Notes under the pieces: model-generated | The model's database searches: none | What the model was told of the DNA's origin: nothing | What the model saw: the letters and a program-made list of their open reading frames with translations, nothing else | Shown here: piece by piece, positions 7,916 through 16,131 of the stretch | Position numbering within the stretch: the first letter of the stretch is position 1 | Layout: the number at the start of each line of letters is the position of its first letter | Assembly: GCF_015351235.1 (NCBI RefSeq) | Contig: NZ_JADKSJ010000001.1 | Location: forward strand, 976,289-1,040,288 | Direction: 5' to 3' | Length of the DNA: 64,000 nucleotides | Origin: Plantibacter sp. VKM Ac-2880 | GTDB taxonomy: Bacteria; Actinomycetota; Actinomycetes; Actinomycetales; Microbacteriaceae | Position numbers and translations under genes: made by a program

Positions 7916-9229
7916 CTTCGGCAGGCTCAGTGCGGCGCAGCTCAGGGATCGGAGATGGTCAGAACGGCGCAGGGCCCGTGCCGTTCGATGGCGTTTGCCG
8001 TCGGGTGTCGTCCAGTCGAGGACCCCGCTCGGTCGGTGCTCGAGGTTCCAGCCCGGGAGGTGCTTCATCCGGTGGTGATGTCGGCACAAGCACGCGAGAT
8101 TGCCGACGTCTGTCGTGCCGCCGTCTTCCCACGCGAGTGAGTGGTCGAGGTCGCAGGCCCGCGCGCGCCTCCCGCAGCCCGGTGCGCGGCAGGTGCCGTC
8201 CCGCAGGCGCACCGCGCGCTGGAGATCGGCGGGCACTCGGTACTGGTCGCGACTCACGGAGAGGACGGTTCCGGTTTCCGGCTGGACGAGGATTCGGGTG
8301 AAGGAGGGTGCGTTGACCGCGATGCGCGCTGCGGTCTCGGGGTCGATCGGACCGTACCCGTCGAGCGTGGCGGGTGCGTCGGAGACGCCGGCCAGGCTCA
8401 AAGCCGGGACGGTGATCTGCACGGTTGGCTTGATGTGCTCCTGGACCTCGATCGGGTGTGGGAGCACCCGGTTCGACATCACGTCTTCCGGCGTCACTCC
8501 GGCGAGGGCTAGCGCTGCGAGGGCGTCGGCCTGCAGCTGTCCGCAGGTGCGAGCACCGCCGGCCTTGCGTGATTCGGCAGCCGCTGCCTCGACCCGTTCG
8601 ACGATGCCCTGCGCGATGGGTGCGGTGGTGAACAGGTGTACCCACGCCATGCCGTCGGCGGCGGGCTCGAACTCCACCCGACGGTCGGCCTCCGAGCGGA
8701 TTGTGCGGGCGGTGATCGACTCGGGGTGGAGTCGTTCGCGGATGACACGGGCGCGCTTGCGGAGGTTGGCGTTGGTCAGCTGCTCCGCGACCGGCAACAC
8801 CGCCTCCAGGAACGCCCCCCGCCCGGCGGTTGGCACGTCGCTGAGTTGGTCGATGATGGTCTGGGCGTGCCGGGCGGAGATACGGCCATCCTCGAGCGAG
8901 GCGAGCACGGCGGGTGCCTCGTTGACGAGCCGTTCGGCGTCGTTCGTCGCCCGCTGGACCGTCTGCTCAGGTGTCCGTGTCGCCATGGCGAGCGCCGCAC
9001 AGGTGGAGCGGCGGGAGAGGGCCCGGCGTTCGGCCGGCGGGTACACGGCCGGGACGACGGAGTCGGCGAGGGCGTCGGCGTAGGCCGCCGAGCGGGCCAA
9101 GAGTCGCGCCGCCCGCGCGGCCAGTACAGCCTGCTTCCGGCAGATCTCCGCGTACTCGTCCGAGAACTCCGCGAGCTGCGCGGCGTACTCATCGCCAGCT
9201 CGAACTGCGGAAAAGGTGCTCTCGGTCAT
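7796..9229 (-). CDS. DUF222 / 13E12-repeat family protein with C-terminal HNH endonuclease domain
   Basis: A 477-residue protein with an N-terminal helical DUF222 (REP13E12-type) region over about residues 20-320 and an HNH nuclease motif near residues 345-390: CRAPGC, then CDLDHSLAWEDGGTT, then CLCRHHHRMKH, giving the zinc ligands and the catalytic His. Such genes are multicopy in many actinobacteria and behave like selfish or defence-related elements; no function is established. The last 40 or so residues (including SLSLSKG) are translated 79-bp repeat DNA, so the C-terminus has been extended by repeat insertion. It separates a dehydrogenase-kinase operon from its likely GntR regulator and is flanked by repeat arrays on both sides, consistent with an inserted unit. 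Confidence 0.88.
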   Translation of the reverse strand: MTESTFSAVRAGDEYAAQLAEFSDEYAEICRKQAVLAARAARLLARSAAYADALADSVVPAVYPPAERRALSRRSTCAALAMATRTPEQTVQRATNDAERLVNEAPAVLASLEDGRISARHAQTIIDQLSDVPTAGRGAFLEAVLPVAEQLTNANLRKRARVIRERLHPESITARTIRSEADRRVEFEPAADGMAWVHLFTTAPIAQGIVERVEAAAAESRKAGGARTCGQLQADALAALALAGVTPEDVMSNRVLPHPIEVQEHIKPTVQITVPALSLAGVSDAPATLDGYGPIDPETAARIAVNAPSFTRILVQPETGTVLSVSRDQYRVPADLQRAVRLRDGTCRAPGCGRRARACDLDHSLAWEDGGTTDVGNLACLCRHHHRMKHLPGWNLEHRPSGVLDWTTPDGKRHRTARALRRSDHLRSLSCAALSLPKCRRVLRGHVDKLSDRGVVSRTLWSLSLSKGSSWARRQAQ

Positions 9230-9335
9230 GGATCAAGTCCACCATGAACCACTGACATTCCAGATGCTGAGCTGTCACGGTTGCGGAAGTTCTCCGTGTG
9301 CCCTTCGACAAGCTCAGGGACCGAACACCGAAGGC

Positions 9336-9468
9336 GGTGCGCGAGGCTCTAGGGCCGAACGCGGGGGCGGTGCGCGAGGCTCTGGGGCCGAACGCCGAGA
9401 CGGTGCGCGAGGCTCCGGGGCCGAACGCTGAAGGCGGTGCGCGAGGCTCTGGGACTGGCATCGCCGGC
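9336..9468. repeat. 33-bp tandem repeat, four copies
   Basis: Units start with GGTGCGCGAGGCTCTGGGGC at 9336, 9369, 9402 and 9436 (spacing 33, 33, 34). They follow directly on a palindromic CTTCGACAAGCTCAGGGACC copy and each ends in a CCGAACGC variant. Not seen elsewhere in the window. Confidence 0.85.
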
Positions 9469-9514
9469 GCACAGCTCTCCCGGTCACTGAGCTTGTCGAA
9501 GTGCCCTCACGGAG

Positions 9515-9690
9515 CCCTTCGACAAGCTCAGGGACCGAGACTTGAGCAGCCCTTCGACAGGCTCAGGGACCGAGACTTGAGCAGCCCTTCGACAGGCTCA
9601 GGGCCGAGACTCGAGGAGCCCTTCGACAGGCTCAGGGACCGAGACTCGAGCAGCCCTTCGACAGGCTCGGGGGCCGAGACTCGAGGCTCA
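9515..9690. repeat. 35-bp tandem array of the CCCTTCGACAGGCTCAGGG element, five copies
   Basis: Copies of CCCTTCGACAGGCTCAGGG followed by ACCGAGACTTGAGCAG begin at 9515, 9550, 9585, 9619 and 9654. All are in the same orientation, in contrast to the inverted pairs at 7.7-7.9 kb. An oppositely oriented copy (TGAGCTTGTCGAAG) sits just upstream at 9487-9500. Confidence 0.88.
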
Positions 9691-9793
9691 TCGACCGGCT
9701 CGGAGGGGACGGTGTGCTGGATGGAGGTCTGCCGTGGGCACCTCGACAAGCTCGGTGAGCGGAACCGGGTCTCGGTTCGGAGGACCGAGCAGG

Positions 9794-10501
9794 TCAGCCC
9801 AAGCGGTCGTCCACGCCGAGCTGCAACCAGTCCTCGAAGTGCTGATGCATCGCCCGCCGCGCGGCCTCGCCGTCCCGCGCTGCCAGGGCCTCGACCACTG
9901 CGTAGTGCACGCTGTCCGTCCGTCGAATGCCACGATCGTCGGGCTGCTCCACCTCGACCGCCTGGAGGCGACGCTGCCGGATCGTCTCCCGCAGCACATG
10001 GCTGAACCCGTCGTGCATGAGCCGGAGGATCGGATCGTCGACGATCGAGTTCAACCGGGTGTGGAAGGTCACGTCCGCCTCCAGCGCCTGCTCGTGATCC
10101 TCGGCCAGCGTCGCTGCGATCATCCGGTCGACGTCTGCGCGCAGGAGCTCGACCTGCTCGTCACTCACCAACCCGGCGGCGGCCTCCGCGACGGTCTCCT
10201 CGAGGAGCATCCGCGACCGCGCGAACTGCGCATCCGTGAGGTACCCGAGCTGGCGGGAGATCGTGAACCAGCTGCGGACGAAGTCGTCTCCGGGGGCGTC
10301 GATGTACGTGCCTCTGCCCTGGGTGCGATGCAGGAAGCCGAGCCGTTCGAGCACGGCGAGTTGCTCGCGAAGGGCTCCCCGGCTCATCTGCAGGGCTTCG
10401 CCGAGTTCACGTTCCGGTGGCAGTCGTCGAGCGGTGGTGCCCGGCTCGGGGGTCGCCAGCTCCACAAGCTTCCCGACGAGCGCCTCGAGCGGCTCCGACA
10501 T
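9794..10501 (-). CDS. FadR-subfamily GntR transcriptional regulator (FCD domain)
   Basis: A 235-residue regulator with an N-terminal winged helix (about residues 4-70; RLPPERELGEALQMSRGALREQLAVLERLGFL is the classic GntR helix-turn-helix, cited here in two parts: RLPPERELGEALQMSR and GALREQLAVLERLGFL) and a C-terminal all-helical FCD ligand domain with HTRLNSIVDDP and HYAVVEAL carrying metal-ligand-type histidines. FCD ligands are usually small organic acids. GAGGGGG precedes the ATG. An operator ATTGGT-CCG-ACCAGT lies 13 bases upstream of its start and matches the palindrome in front of the dehydrogenase-kinase operon, so it probably represses itself and that operon, with a sugar acid as inducer. 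The split position, beyond an HNH gene, is unusual. Confidence 0.9.
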   Translation of the reverse strand: MSEPLEALVGKLVELATPEPGTTARRLPPERELGEALQMSRGALREQLAVLERLGFLHRTQGRGTYIDAPGDDFVRSWFTISRQLGYLTDAQFARSRMLLEETVAEAAAGLVSDEQVELLRADVDRMIAATLAEDHEQALEADVTFHTRLNSIVDDPILRLMHDGFSHVLRETIRQRRLQAVEVEQPDDRGIRRTDSVHYAVVEALAARDGEAARRAMHQHFEDWLQLGVDDRLG

Positions 10502-10513
10502 GCTGCCCCCTCG

Positions 10514-10538
10514 ATTGGTCCGACCAGTGACGATGGTA
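10514..10538 (-). promoter_or_regulatory. Autoregulatory operator and -10 of the gntR gene
   Basis: ATTGGT-CCG-ACCAGT (10514-10528) differs from the perfect palindrome at 7651-7665 by one half-site base and by the spacer. On the minus strand TACCAT (10533-10538) is a suitable -10, placing the operator at the transcription start. The core TGGTCCGACC is the one recognised by E. coli FadR-type proteins. Confidence 0.7.
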
Positions 10539-10548
10539 GCCGGTGGTG

Positions 10549-10622
10549 CCCTTCGACAGGCTCAGGGACCGGAGGGGTTCAGGGACCGGAGGGGTTCAGG
10601 GACCGGAGGGGGGTCGGGGACC
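10549..10622. repeat. Palindromic-element copy plus 17-bp tandem repeat
   Basis: CCCTTCGACAGGCTCAGGGACC is followed by three head-to-tail copies of TTCAGGGACCGGAGGGG, the last degenerate (GGTCGGGGACCGGAAG). The 17-bp unit looks like the right half of the palindromic element amplified by slippage. Confidence 0.8.
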
Positions 10623-10645
10623 GGAAGTCACTTCGTCGACGCAAG

Positions 10646-10677
10646 CACGCCCGCCCCGACGGATCGGGACGGGCGTG
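10646..10677 (-). terminator. Terminator hairpin of purSQ
   Basis: CACGCCCG-c-CCCGA, loop CGGA, TCGGG-a-CGGGCGTG: 13 paired bases with one internal mismatch, 17 bases beyond the purQ stop on the minus strand. GC-rich, without a long T-run, as is usual in this genome. Confidence 0.7.
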
Positions 10678-10694
10678 GAGACGACGTCTGCTGG

Positions 10695-11396
10695 CTAGAC
10701 GGCCTGGAGGGCCTGCACCGCACTGGTGAAGAAGGCGAGACCGTCGACACCGGAACGCATGGCGAGCGGGGTGTCGGGACCGAAGCCCGGCTCGATGGCG
10801 TGCTCGGGGTGCGGCATGAGCCCCACCACGTTGCCGGCCGGGTTCGTGAGGCCGGCGATGTCGTCGAGCGAGCCGTTCGGGTTGACGCCGGCGTAGCGGA
10901 ACGCGACGAGCCCCTCGCCCTCGACGCGCTTGAGCGTCTCGGCGTCGGCGATGTAGCCACCGTCGGCGTTCTTCAGGGGGATCGTGATCTCCTGCCCCTT
11001 CGAGAACTGGTGGGTCCAAGCGGTGTCGGCGTTCTCGACCGTGAGCAGCTGGTCGCGACGGATGAACTGCTGGTGGGCGTTCCGGATGAGGCCGCCGGGC
11101 AAGAGGTGCGCCTCGACGAGCATCTGGAAGCCGTTGCAGATCCCGAGGATGGGCATGCCCTTCCCGGCCGCGTCCTTGAGTTCCGTCATGATGGGCGACA
11201 CGGCGGCGATCGCACCGGCCCGCAGGTAGTCGCCGTAGCTGAAGCCTCCGGGGAGGATCACCGCGTCGACACCCTTGAGGTCGTGGTCGCCGTGCCAGAG
11301 CGCGACGGGCTCCGCATCGGCCATACGGACGGCGCGCTGCGCGTCGCGGTCGTCGAGCGAACCCGGGAAGGTGATGACGCCGACGCGGGTGGTCAT
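10695..11396 (-). CDS. purQ: Phosphoribosylformylglycinamidine synthase glutaminase subunit PurQ
   Basis: Class I glutamine amidotransferase subunit that supplies ammonia to PurL. The 233-residue product shows [13 protein letters not shown] (oxyanion strand region), the nucleophile elbow ILGICNGFQ with the catalytic Cys, and the C-terminal His-x-Glu of the triad in MPHPEHA. The start ATG overlaps the purS stop (ATGA), giving translational coupling and a 1:1 output typical of the PurLQS complex. purL is at 1-1094 on the same strand, separated by about 20 unrelated genes, whereas in many actinobacteria the three are closer. Followed by a hairpin at 10646-10677. Confidence 0.97.
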   Translation of the reverse strand: MTTRVGVITFPGSLDDRDAQRAVRMADAEPVALWHGDHDLKGVDAVILPGGFSYGDYLRAGAIAAVSPIMTELKDAAGKGMPILGICNGFQMLVEAHLLPGGLIRNAHQQFIRRDQLLTVENADTAWTHQFSKGQEITIPLKNADGGYIADAETLKRVEGEGLVAFRYAGVNPNGSLDDIAGLTNPAGNVVGLMPHPEHAIEPGFGPDTPLAMRSGVDGLAFFTSAVQALQAV

Positions 11397-11653
11397 GCCT
11401 CGGGGCCCTCGGGGTAGTGGATCGCCACGACGTCTTCGATCACGGCGTTCGACAGGATGTCGTCGGCGATCTGCTGCACCGTCGCGCGCGTCGCGTCGGT
11501 GATGGGGCCGTCGACCGTGAGCTCGAAGCGCTTCCCGATGCGGACATCGGTGAACTCGCTCTTGCCGAGACGCGCGAGGGCGCCGGCGACGGCCTTGCCC
11601 TGGGGGTCCAGCAGTTCGGCTTTCGGCATGACTTCTACGACGATGGTCGGCAC
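11393..11653 (-). CDS. purS: Phosphoribosylformylglycinamidine synthase subunit PurS
   Basis: The small structural subunit (86 residues) of the three-part FGAM synthase; PurS dimers bridge PurL and PurQ. The protein begins [20 protein letters not shown], a textbook PurS start, and contains GKRFELTV and the C-terminal strand VVAIHYPEG. The initiation codon is GTG at 11653, preceded by a weak AGAGA. A -10-like TAGACT on the minus strand (11692-11697) lies 38 bases upstream; no good -35 partner is seen. The gene is first in a purS-purQ operon with a four-base overlap. Length and sequence leave no alternative. Confidence 0.95.
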   Translation of the reverse strand: MPTIVVEVMPKAELLDPQGKAVAGALARLGKSEFTDVRIGKRFELTVDGPITDATRATVQQIADDILSNAVIEDVVAIHYPEGPEA

Positions 11654-11709
11654 GGAGATCTCTTTCGTTGCGACGCGGCGGGGATGCGAACAGTCTAGCG
11701 TCGAGCGAA

Positions 11710-11746
11710 CGACACCCGTCCGATGCGGCGCATCGAACGGGTGTCG
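11710..11746 (-). terminator. Terminator hairpin of the APC permease operon
   Basis: CGACACCCGT-c-CGATG, loop CGGCG, CATCG-a-ACGGGTGTCG: 15 paired bases with one mismatch, starting 11 bases beyond the permease stop. It also insulates the purS promoter just downstream. Confidence 0.75.
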
Positions 11747-11757
11747 GGCTCGACCGG

Positions 11758-13335
11758 TCACTCGGGCAGCGCGGCGTCCGCCTCGTTCGCGTCGCCCGCG
11801 ATGCCACGGGCGAGGGTCTTGTTGCGGAAGAAGTCCGGACGGAGCTTCGCCTGGATGAACATGATGACGATGCCCGCCAGGATGATGATCATGCCGAGGA
11901 TGAACACGAGGCCGACGCCACCGATGTTCGACCCGGAACCGTAGGACGGGTCGGCGCTCTCGATGATGGTCGTGAAGAACAGCACGCCCAGGATGAGGCC
12001 ACCGAGGAGCGGTGCGATGAACTGGAAGAAGCAGTTCCGCACGCTCGAGAACCACTGCTTCCGGAAGTACCAGACGCACGCGAACGCGGTGAGTCCGTAG
12101 TAGAAGCAGATCATCATGCCGAGCGTGGTGATGGTGTCCCACAGCACGTCCTCGGAGATGAACCGCATGACCGCGTAGAACACCGAGGCGACGACGCTGG
12201 AGACGATCGTGGCGTAGCCGGGGGTGAAGAACTTCGGGTGCACCTTGGAGAACTTCGGCGACAAGGCGCCGTAGTGGCCCATGGCGAGCAGGGTGCGCGC
12301 CGGTGAGACGAAGGTCGACTGCAGGGAGGCCGCCGAGGACGACAGCACGGCGATCGACACGAGGATCGCCAGGGGCCCGAGGATGGGGCCGGCGAGCGAG
12401 AAGAACACGTTGCCCTGGATGTCCTCGTTGCCGAGCCCGAACTCCCCGTCGCCGACGCCGGCGTAGTTGATGAGGGCGACCGACAGGAACAGGTACAGGA
12501 CGACGATGATGACGACGGTGGCGGTGGCCGCCTTGCCGGGCGTCGAACTCGACCCCTTCGTCTCCTCGCTCATCGTCAGGGTGACGTCCCAACCCCAGAA
12601 GATGAAGATCGAGAGCGACAGGCCCGCGGCGAACGCGCTGAACGAGCCGACCGCGAACGGGTTGAACCAGTCGAGCGAGATCGGCAGGGCGTCGAACGCG
12701 TCGCCGCCCGCGACATGCGCGAACGCGACGATGCCGAACAGCACCATGACGAGGAGTTGGAAGCCCACGAGCACGTACTGCAGCTTCTGCGTCGTCTGCA
12801 TGTCGCGATAGGAGATGAGCGTCGCACCGAGCATGAACGCGAGACAGGTGATGACGTTGATGAACGGGTTCGACGTCAGGCCGGCGATGTCGGGGTTCTG
12901 GAAGATCTGCGACAGCATCAGGTAGAAGAAGTCGACCGCGATGCCGGCGAGGTTCGACAGCACGACGATCGTCGCCGCGATGAGGCCCCACCCGGCCATC
13001 CAGCCGACCCAGGGGCCGAACGCGCGCGTCGCCCAGGTGAACGAGGTGCCGGAGTCGGGCATGCGGCTGTTGAGCTCGCGATAGCCGAAGGCGACGAGCA
13101 GCATCGGGATGAAGCCCACGAGGAAGATCGCAGGTACGTGGGTGCCGACCTCCGCGACCGTCGGGCCGAGTGCTCCGGTCAGGGTGTACGCGGGGGCGAT
13201 GCACGAGATGCCGATGACGATCGCGCCGACGAGGCCGACGGTCCCGGCTCCGAGCCCCTTCTTGGAGAGGGCGCCGGTCGCCGTCGTCTCGGGGTGGGCG
13301 ACGTCGCGTGCCGGGGTGGATTCGGGAGGAGTCAT
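11758..13335 (-). CDS. APC-superfamily amino acid/polyamine permease
   Basis: A 525-residue integral membrane transporter of the amino acid-polyamine-organocation superfamily with about 12 predicted helices. The first helix motif [17 protein letters not shown] and the conserved [16 protein letters not shown] (TM2-TM3 loop with the Pro-Asp-Ser-Gly pattern) are typical of actinobacterial APC permeases linked to amine catabolism. It overlaps the upstream UspA gene by four bases. The context (amine oxidase, succinate semialdehyde dehydrogenase, GABA aminotransferase and a PucR regulator, all within 8 kb) suggests uptake of putrescine, GABA or a related amine. Substrate not provable from sequence. 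A terminator hairpin follows. Confidence 0.88.
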   Translation of the reverse strand: MTPPESTPARDVAHPETTATGALSKKGLGAGTVGLVGAIVIGISCIAPAYTLTGALGPTVAEVGTHVPAIFLVGFIPMLLVAFGYRELNSRMPDSGTSFTWATRAFGPWVGWMAGWGLIAATIVVLSNLAGIAVDFFYLMLSQIFQNPDIAGLTSNPFINVITCLAFMLGATLISYRDMQTTQKLQYVLVGFQLLVMVLFGIVAFAHVAGGDAFDALPISLDWFNPFAVGSFSAFAAGLSLSIFIFWGWDVTLTMSEETKGSSSTPGKAATATVVIIVVLYLFLSVALINYAGVGDGEFGLGNEDIQGNVFFSLAGPILGPLAILVSIAVLSSSAASLQSTFVSPARTLLAMGHYGALSPKFSKVHPKFFTPGYATIVSSVVASVFYAVMRFISEDVLWDTITTLGMMICFYYGLTAFACVWYFRKQWFSSVRNCFFQFIAPLLGGLILGVLFFTTIIESADPSYGSGSNIGGVGLVFILGMIIILAGIVIMFIQAKLRPDFFRNKTLARGIAGDANEADAALPE

Positions 13336-14228
13336 GTCGGGTCTCCGAGGGTCAGCACGGAGTCGCGGGGCACGACCACCATGGGTACGGGCAGCTCGCG
13401 CAGCATCTTCGCTGCGGTGGAGCCGAGGAAGAGGTGCTTCGGAGTGGCGAGCCGGCTGGACCCGACGAGGACGATCTCCGCCGGCTTCCAGTCGAGCCCG
13501 GCGACGGCGTCCTCGATGCGGCTGCCGGAAGCGATCTCCGTGGTGACGTCGACGTCGGACGGCAGATGCTCGGTCGCGTACGCGAGCACCTCCGCCGCGT
13601 GTACCTCGGCCCGGGTGGTCGCGTCGGGGTGCTCCGCACCCTCCGGCTGGTCGAGGGCGACGAGCGACACGAGACGGAGCGGGATGACCGCGTTCTTCGC
13701 GACGACGATCGCCGCGTCGAGCAGCTGGTGTGCGCCGGCCCTGGTGCCGATGGCGCAGGTGATGCGACTCACCGTGCCGCCGGTCGGCTGTGCCTCGAGG
13801 AGGTCGCGGCTCCCGACCGGTGCGAGGGCGACCGGAACGACCGCCGAGTGCAGGAGGGTGTTCGCGACGCTCCCGAGGGTGAACCGCCCGAGGAGTCCGC
13901 CGCGGGCGGCGCCGATGATGATCAGACCGCCCTCGAGGATGCGGGAGGCCTCCAGCAGGCCCTCGGCGAACGACTCGTCGTACACGAGGTGGGTCTTCGC
14001 CGTGACATCGGACGGGATAGCGTCCAAGGCCTCGGCGAGCCAGCGTTCGGCGGTCTCGCGGAGGAACCGTTCATAGCCGGGGTCCGCCGGCGTGATCGTC
14101 GGACGCTCCTCGTTGGCGAGCACGAGGACGATGTCGAGACGGGCACCCGTCGTCCTCGCGATCCTGATGCCGAGCGCGAGCGCATCCCGACCGGCCGGGG
14201 TGTCGGTGTAGCCGACGATGTATCTCAT
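13332..14228 (-). CDS. Tandem UspA-domain universal stress protein
   Basis: A 298-residue protein with two UspA alpha/beta domains. Domain one begins MRYIVGYTDTPAGRDAL and has IIIGAARGGLLGRFTLGSVA, close to the ATP-binding G-x2-G-x9-G(S/T) pattern; domain two ends with IVLVGSSRLATPKHLFLGST and VPMVVVPR. Both keep most of the nucleotide-binding motif, so ATP or AMP binding is plausible. The start at 14228 is the only one that yields a full domain one. The stop overlaps the permease ATG (ATGA), so it is co-translated with the transporter; UspA proteins encoded with permeases are thought to modulate them, but that is an inference here. The upstream 263 bases contain palindromic repeats. Confidence 0.9.
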   Translation of the reverse strand: MRYIVGYTDTPAGRDALALGIRIARTTGARLDIVLVLANEERPTITPADPGYERFLRETAERWLAEALDAIPSDVTAKTHLVYDESFAEGLLEASRILEGGLIIIGAARGGLLGRFTLGSVANTLLHSAVVPVALAPVGSRDLLEAQPTGGTVSRITCAIGTRAGAHQLLDAAIVVAKNAVIPLRLVSLVALDQPEGAEHPDATTRAEVHAAEVLAYATEHLPSDVDVTTEIASGSRIEDAVAGLDWKPAEIVLVGSSRLATPKHLFLGSTAAKMLRELPVPMVVVPRDSVLTLGDPT

Positions 14229-14274
14229 CTGGTGTTCGCTTTCGATCGGGTGCGAGCGTGTGATGGCGGTTCCT

Positions 14275-14485
14275 GCCTTCGACAAGCTCAGGAACCGTCG
14301 GTCGAAGAACAGGGACCGGGACCGGGATGCACGGCGGTGTGCGGGTGTTTCGTTGGTGCAGGGTATCGACGGGGGTGGCCCTTCGACAAGCTCAGGGACC
14401 GGACGGCGGGTGGAGCGGACTGTGGGCGGGGAGCCTGTCGAGGTGCGGGCGCGCCCTTCGACAGGCTCAGGGACCGAGGTGGTCG
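14275..14485. repeat. Scattered palindromic-element copies between the UspA and amine oxidase genes
   Basis: Copies CCTTCGACAAGCTCAGGAACC (14276), CCCTTCGACAAGCTCAGGGACC (14379) and CCCTTCGACAGGCTCAGGGACC (14454) in one orientation, and GAGCCTGTCGAGGTGC (about 14430) in the other. The last two form an inverted pair just beyond the amine oxidase stop and may act as its terminator. Confidence 0.8.
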
Positions 14486-14491
14486 GAGACG

Positions 14492-15850
14492 CTACGCCTG
14501 GTGGTGGGCGATGATCGCCGCGGCGGTGTCGGCGCCCTTGCGGATCGCGCCGTCGACATGCTGGTACCCCTCGGCCGCGAGGTCGCTCGTCGACCAGTAG
14601 ATCGGTCCGACGGGCGTCGACTGCATGGCACCGTAGCGGGACAGTCCGCCGAGGTCGAAGCTCGCGGCGTAGGCACCGCGCGTCCACTCCTCGCTGCCCC
14701 AGTCGCTCTCGTAGTACACGACGGGCGACAGCGCCTGCTCGCCGTAGTAGTGGGAGAGGGACGTGAGGATGCGCTCTCGGCGCTCCTCGGCGCTCAGCTT
14801 GAAGACTTCGTCGGCGCGTTCGTCCGAGACGAACCCGACGAGGGTGCCGCGTGGGTCTTCGTGGTTGGTGTTGTCGTACGCCTCGTGGACGAGCTCGTAC
14901 GGGCTGAACGCGGTGGCGGAGAGCCCGTCCTCGCGCCAGAACGGCGTCTCGTACACCGCGTGCACCTTGATGACGAGGCCGAGTGACATGTGCTGGTGCA
15001 TCTGGTGGCTGAGTCGCGGCAGCGGCGGCTGGAAGTCGATCCGCGAGTACAGGTTCGGCGGGACCGCGACGATGGCGTAGCGCGCGTTGACCGTCACCTT
15101 GTCGGCCTCGGCGGAGACGCCGGTATCAGACCACTCGAGTCGGCGGACGGGGGAGGACAGGTGGACGTCGTCGCCGAGGGCCTCGGCGAGCTTGATCGGG
15201 ACCTGCTGCAGGCCGCCGACGACCCGCTTGTCGAGGATGAAGTCCGCCTCGACGAGGTGGGTGAAGCTGCCCGCCGACGCCGCCATGAGCAGTGCCTGCA
15301 GCAGCGAGAAGGAGTGCGAGGGCTTCGTGAGCATCGCGGCGGCGATGAACAGGGCGATGTTGTCGCGTGCTTCGACGTCGTCGGTCTGCTCCGCCAGCCA
15401 GGCGCTCCAGGAGATGCGGTCGTACTCGGTCGCCTGCTCGTGCGCCCACGGCTCGGTGACCCCGACCTGTTCCACGAGCTCGTCGAGGAGGGTGATCAGA
15501 CGCTCCATCTCGGCGGCCGTCGACTCGGCCACTGGGAAGATGTCGCCGGTGAAGCGGGTCCGCACGCCGTCGGCGTTGACGTAGACGCTGTCGCCCTCGC
15601 GGTAGCGGGAGTAGGTGTCGAGCCCCAGCTCGTCGAGCGTGGCGAGGAGCGCCGTCTGGTCGGGGGAGACCCATTGGCCGCCGAGCTCCAGCATCGCGCC
15701 GTCGATGTGGTTCGTCCACAGCCGACCACCCACGCGGTCGCGAGCCTCCAGGACGGCGACGGACAGGCCAGCCGCGCGGAGCTTGGTGGCGGCGGTGAGC
15801 CCGGAGGCCCCGGCGCCGATGATGACGACGTCGCGTTCGATAGCGCTCAT
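14492..15850 (-). CDS. puo: Flavin-dependent amine oxidase, putrescine-oxidase type
   Basis: FAD-dependent amine oxidase of 452 residues, the usual length of bacterial putrescine oxidases, which convert putrescine with O2 to 4-aminobutanal, ammonia and H2O2. The FAD-binding motif IIGAGASGLTAA (10-21) and VLEARDRVGGR (38-48) are intact, LELGGQW follows, and the C-terminal FAD site reads YWSTSDLAAEGYQHVDGA. The start at 15850 has AGGAAGA at proper spacing; the longer in-frame reading translates a palindromic repeat (SLSLSKG) and is not real. The gene sits directly upstream of the UspA-permease pair and downstream of gabD/gabT on the same strand, giving a putrescine-to-succinate route. Substrate assignment rests on family resemblance plus this context. 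Confidence 0.82.
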   Translation of the reverse strand: MSAIERDVVIIGAGASGLTAATKLRAAGLSVAVLEARDRVGGRLWTNHIDGAMLELGGQWVSPDQTALLATLDELGLDTYSRYREGDSVYVNADGVRTRFTGDIFPVAESTAAEMERLITLLDELVEQVGVTEPWAHEQATEYDRISWSAWLAEQTDDVEARDNIALFIAAAMLTKPSHSFSLLQALLMAASAGSFTHLVEADFILDKRVVGGLQQVPIKLAEALGDDVHLSSPVRRLEWSDTGVSAEADKVTVNARYAIVAVPPNLYSRIDFQPPLPRLSHQMHQHMSLGLVIKVHAVYETPFWREDGLSATAFSPYELVHEAYDNTNHEDPRGTLVGFVSDERADEVFKLSAEERRERILTSLSHYYGEQALSPVVYYESDWGSEEWTRGAYAASFDLGGLSRYGAMQSTPVGPIYWSTSDLAAEGYQHVDGAIRKGADTAAAIIAHHQA

Positions 15851-15869
15851 GAGGGTGTCTTCCTGTTCA

Positions 15870-15896
15870 TGGCCCTTCGACAAGCTCAGGGACCGG
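15870..15896. repeat. Palindromic-element copy upstream of the amine oxidase
   Basis: A single CCCTTCGACAAGCTCAGGGACC copy 20 bases upstream of the amine oxidase start, between it and gabD. The rest of 15897-16074 is GC-rich and G-biased, without a recognisable gene or promoter. Confidence 0.8.
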
Positions 15897-16074
15897 GATG
15901 GTGCTCGGGGACCGGGGCGGTGCGGGTGATGCACGGGAACGGGTGGTGCGGGTGGACCGGGTGATGCTGGCGGCCGGGGTGCGCGGGTGGGTGACCTGGT
16001 CGGGATCCGCGTCGATAGTCGAGTATGGCGGTTCGCGCCGTCGGATGGAACCTCCGGTGTCGATCTCGACGGTC

Positions 16075-16117
16075 GATCCGGCGGACGGCGACGCTTTCGG
16101 TCGTCACCCGCCGGATC
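16075..16117 (-). terminator. Probable terminator of gabD
   Basis: GATCCGGCGG and CCGCCGGATC form a perfect 10-bp stem around a 23-base loop that can pair further (GGCGACG with CGTCACC, one mismatch). It begins 15 bases past the gabD stop on the minus strand. Confidence 0.6.
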
Positions 16118-16131
16118 GGCGGCGGCGACCG

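Larger units (their letters stand above)
9230..9793. other. 564-bp gene-free region filled with repeats
   Basis: No gene is supported here. It holds single copies of the palindromic CCTTCGACAAGCTCAGGGACC element (9301 onward; 9487 in reverse; a degenerate one near 9738), a 33-bp tandem array (9336-9468) and a 35-bp tandem array (9515-9690). Open frames through it on both strands have the sequence pattern of translated repeats, not of proteins. Confidence 0.85.

Noticed and set aside
7796-9229. Insertion sequence transposase
   Set aside because: The product is a DUF222/HNH protein; no DDE or serine/tyrosine recombinase motif, terminal inverted repeat or target duplication was found.
9336-9690. 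Possible CRISPR array
   Set aside because: The units are contiguous tandem repeats without unique spacers, and no cas gene is near.
9298-10005. A 235-codon frame through the repeat region
   Set aside because: Its product is translated repeats plus sequence antisense to gntR; no ribosome-binding site or family motif.
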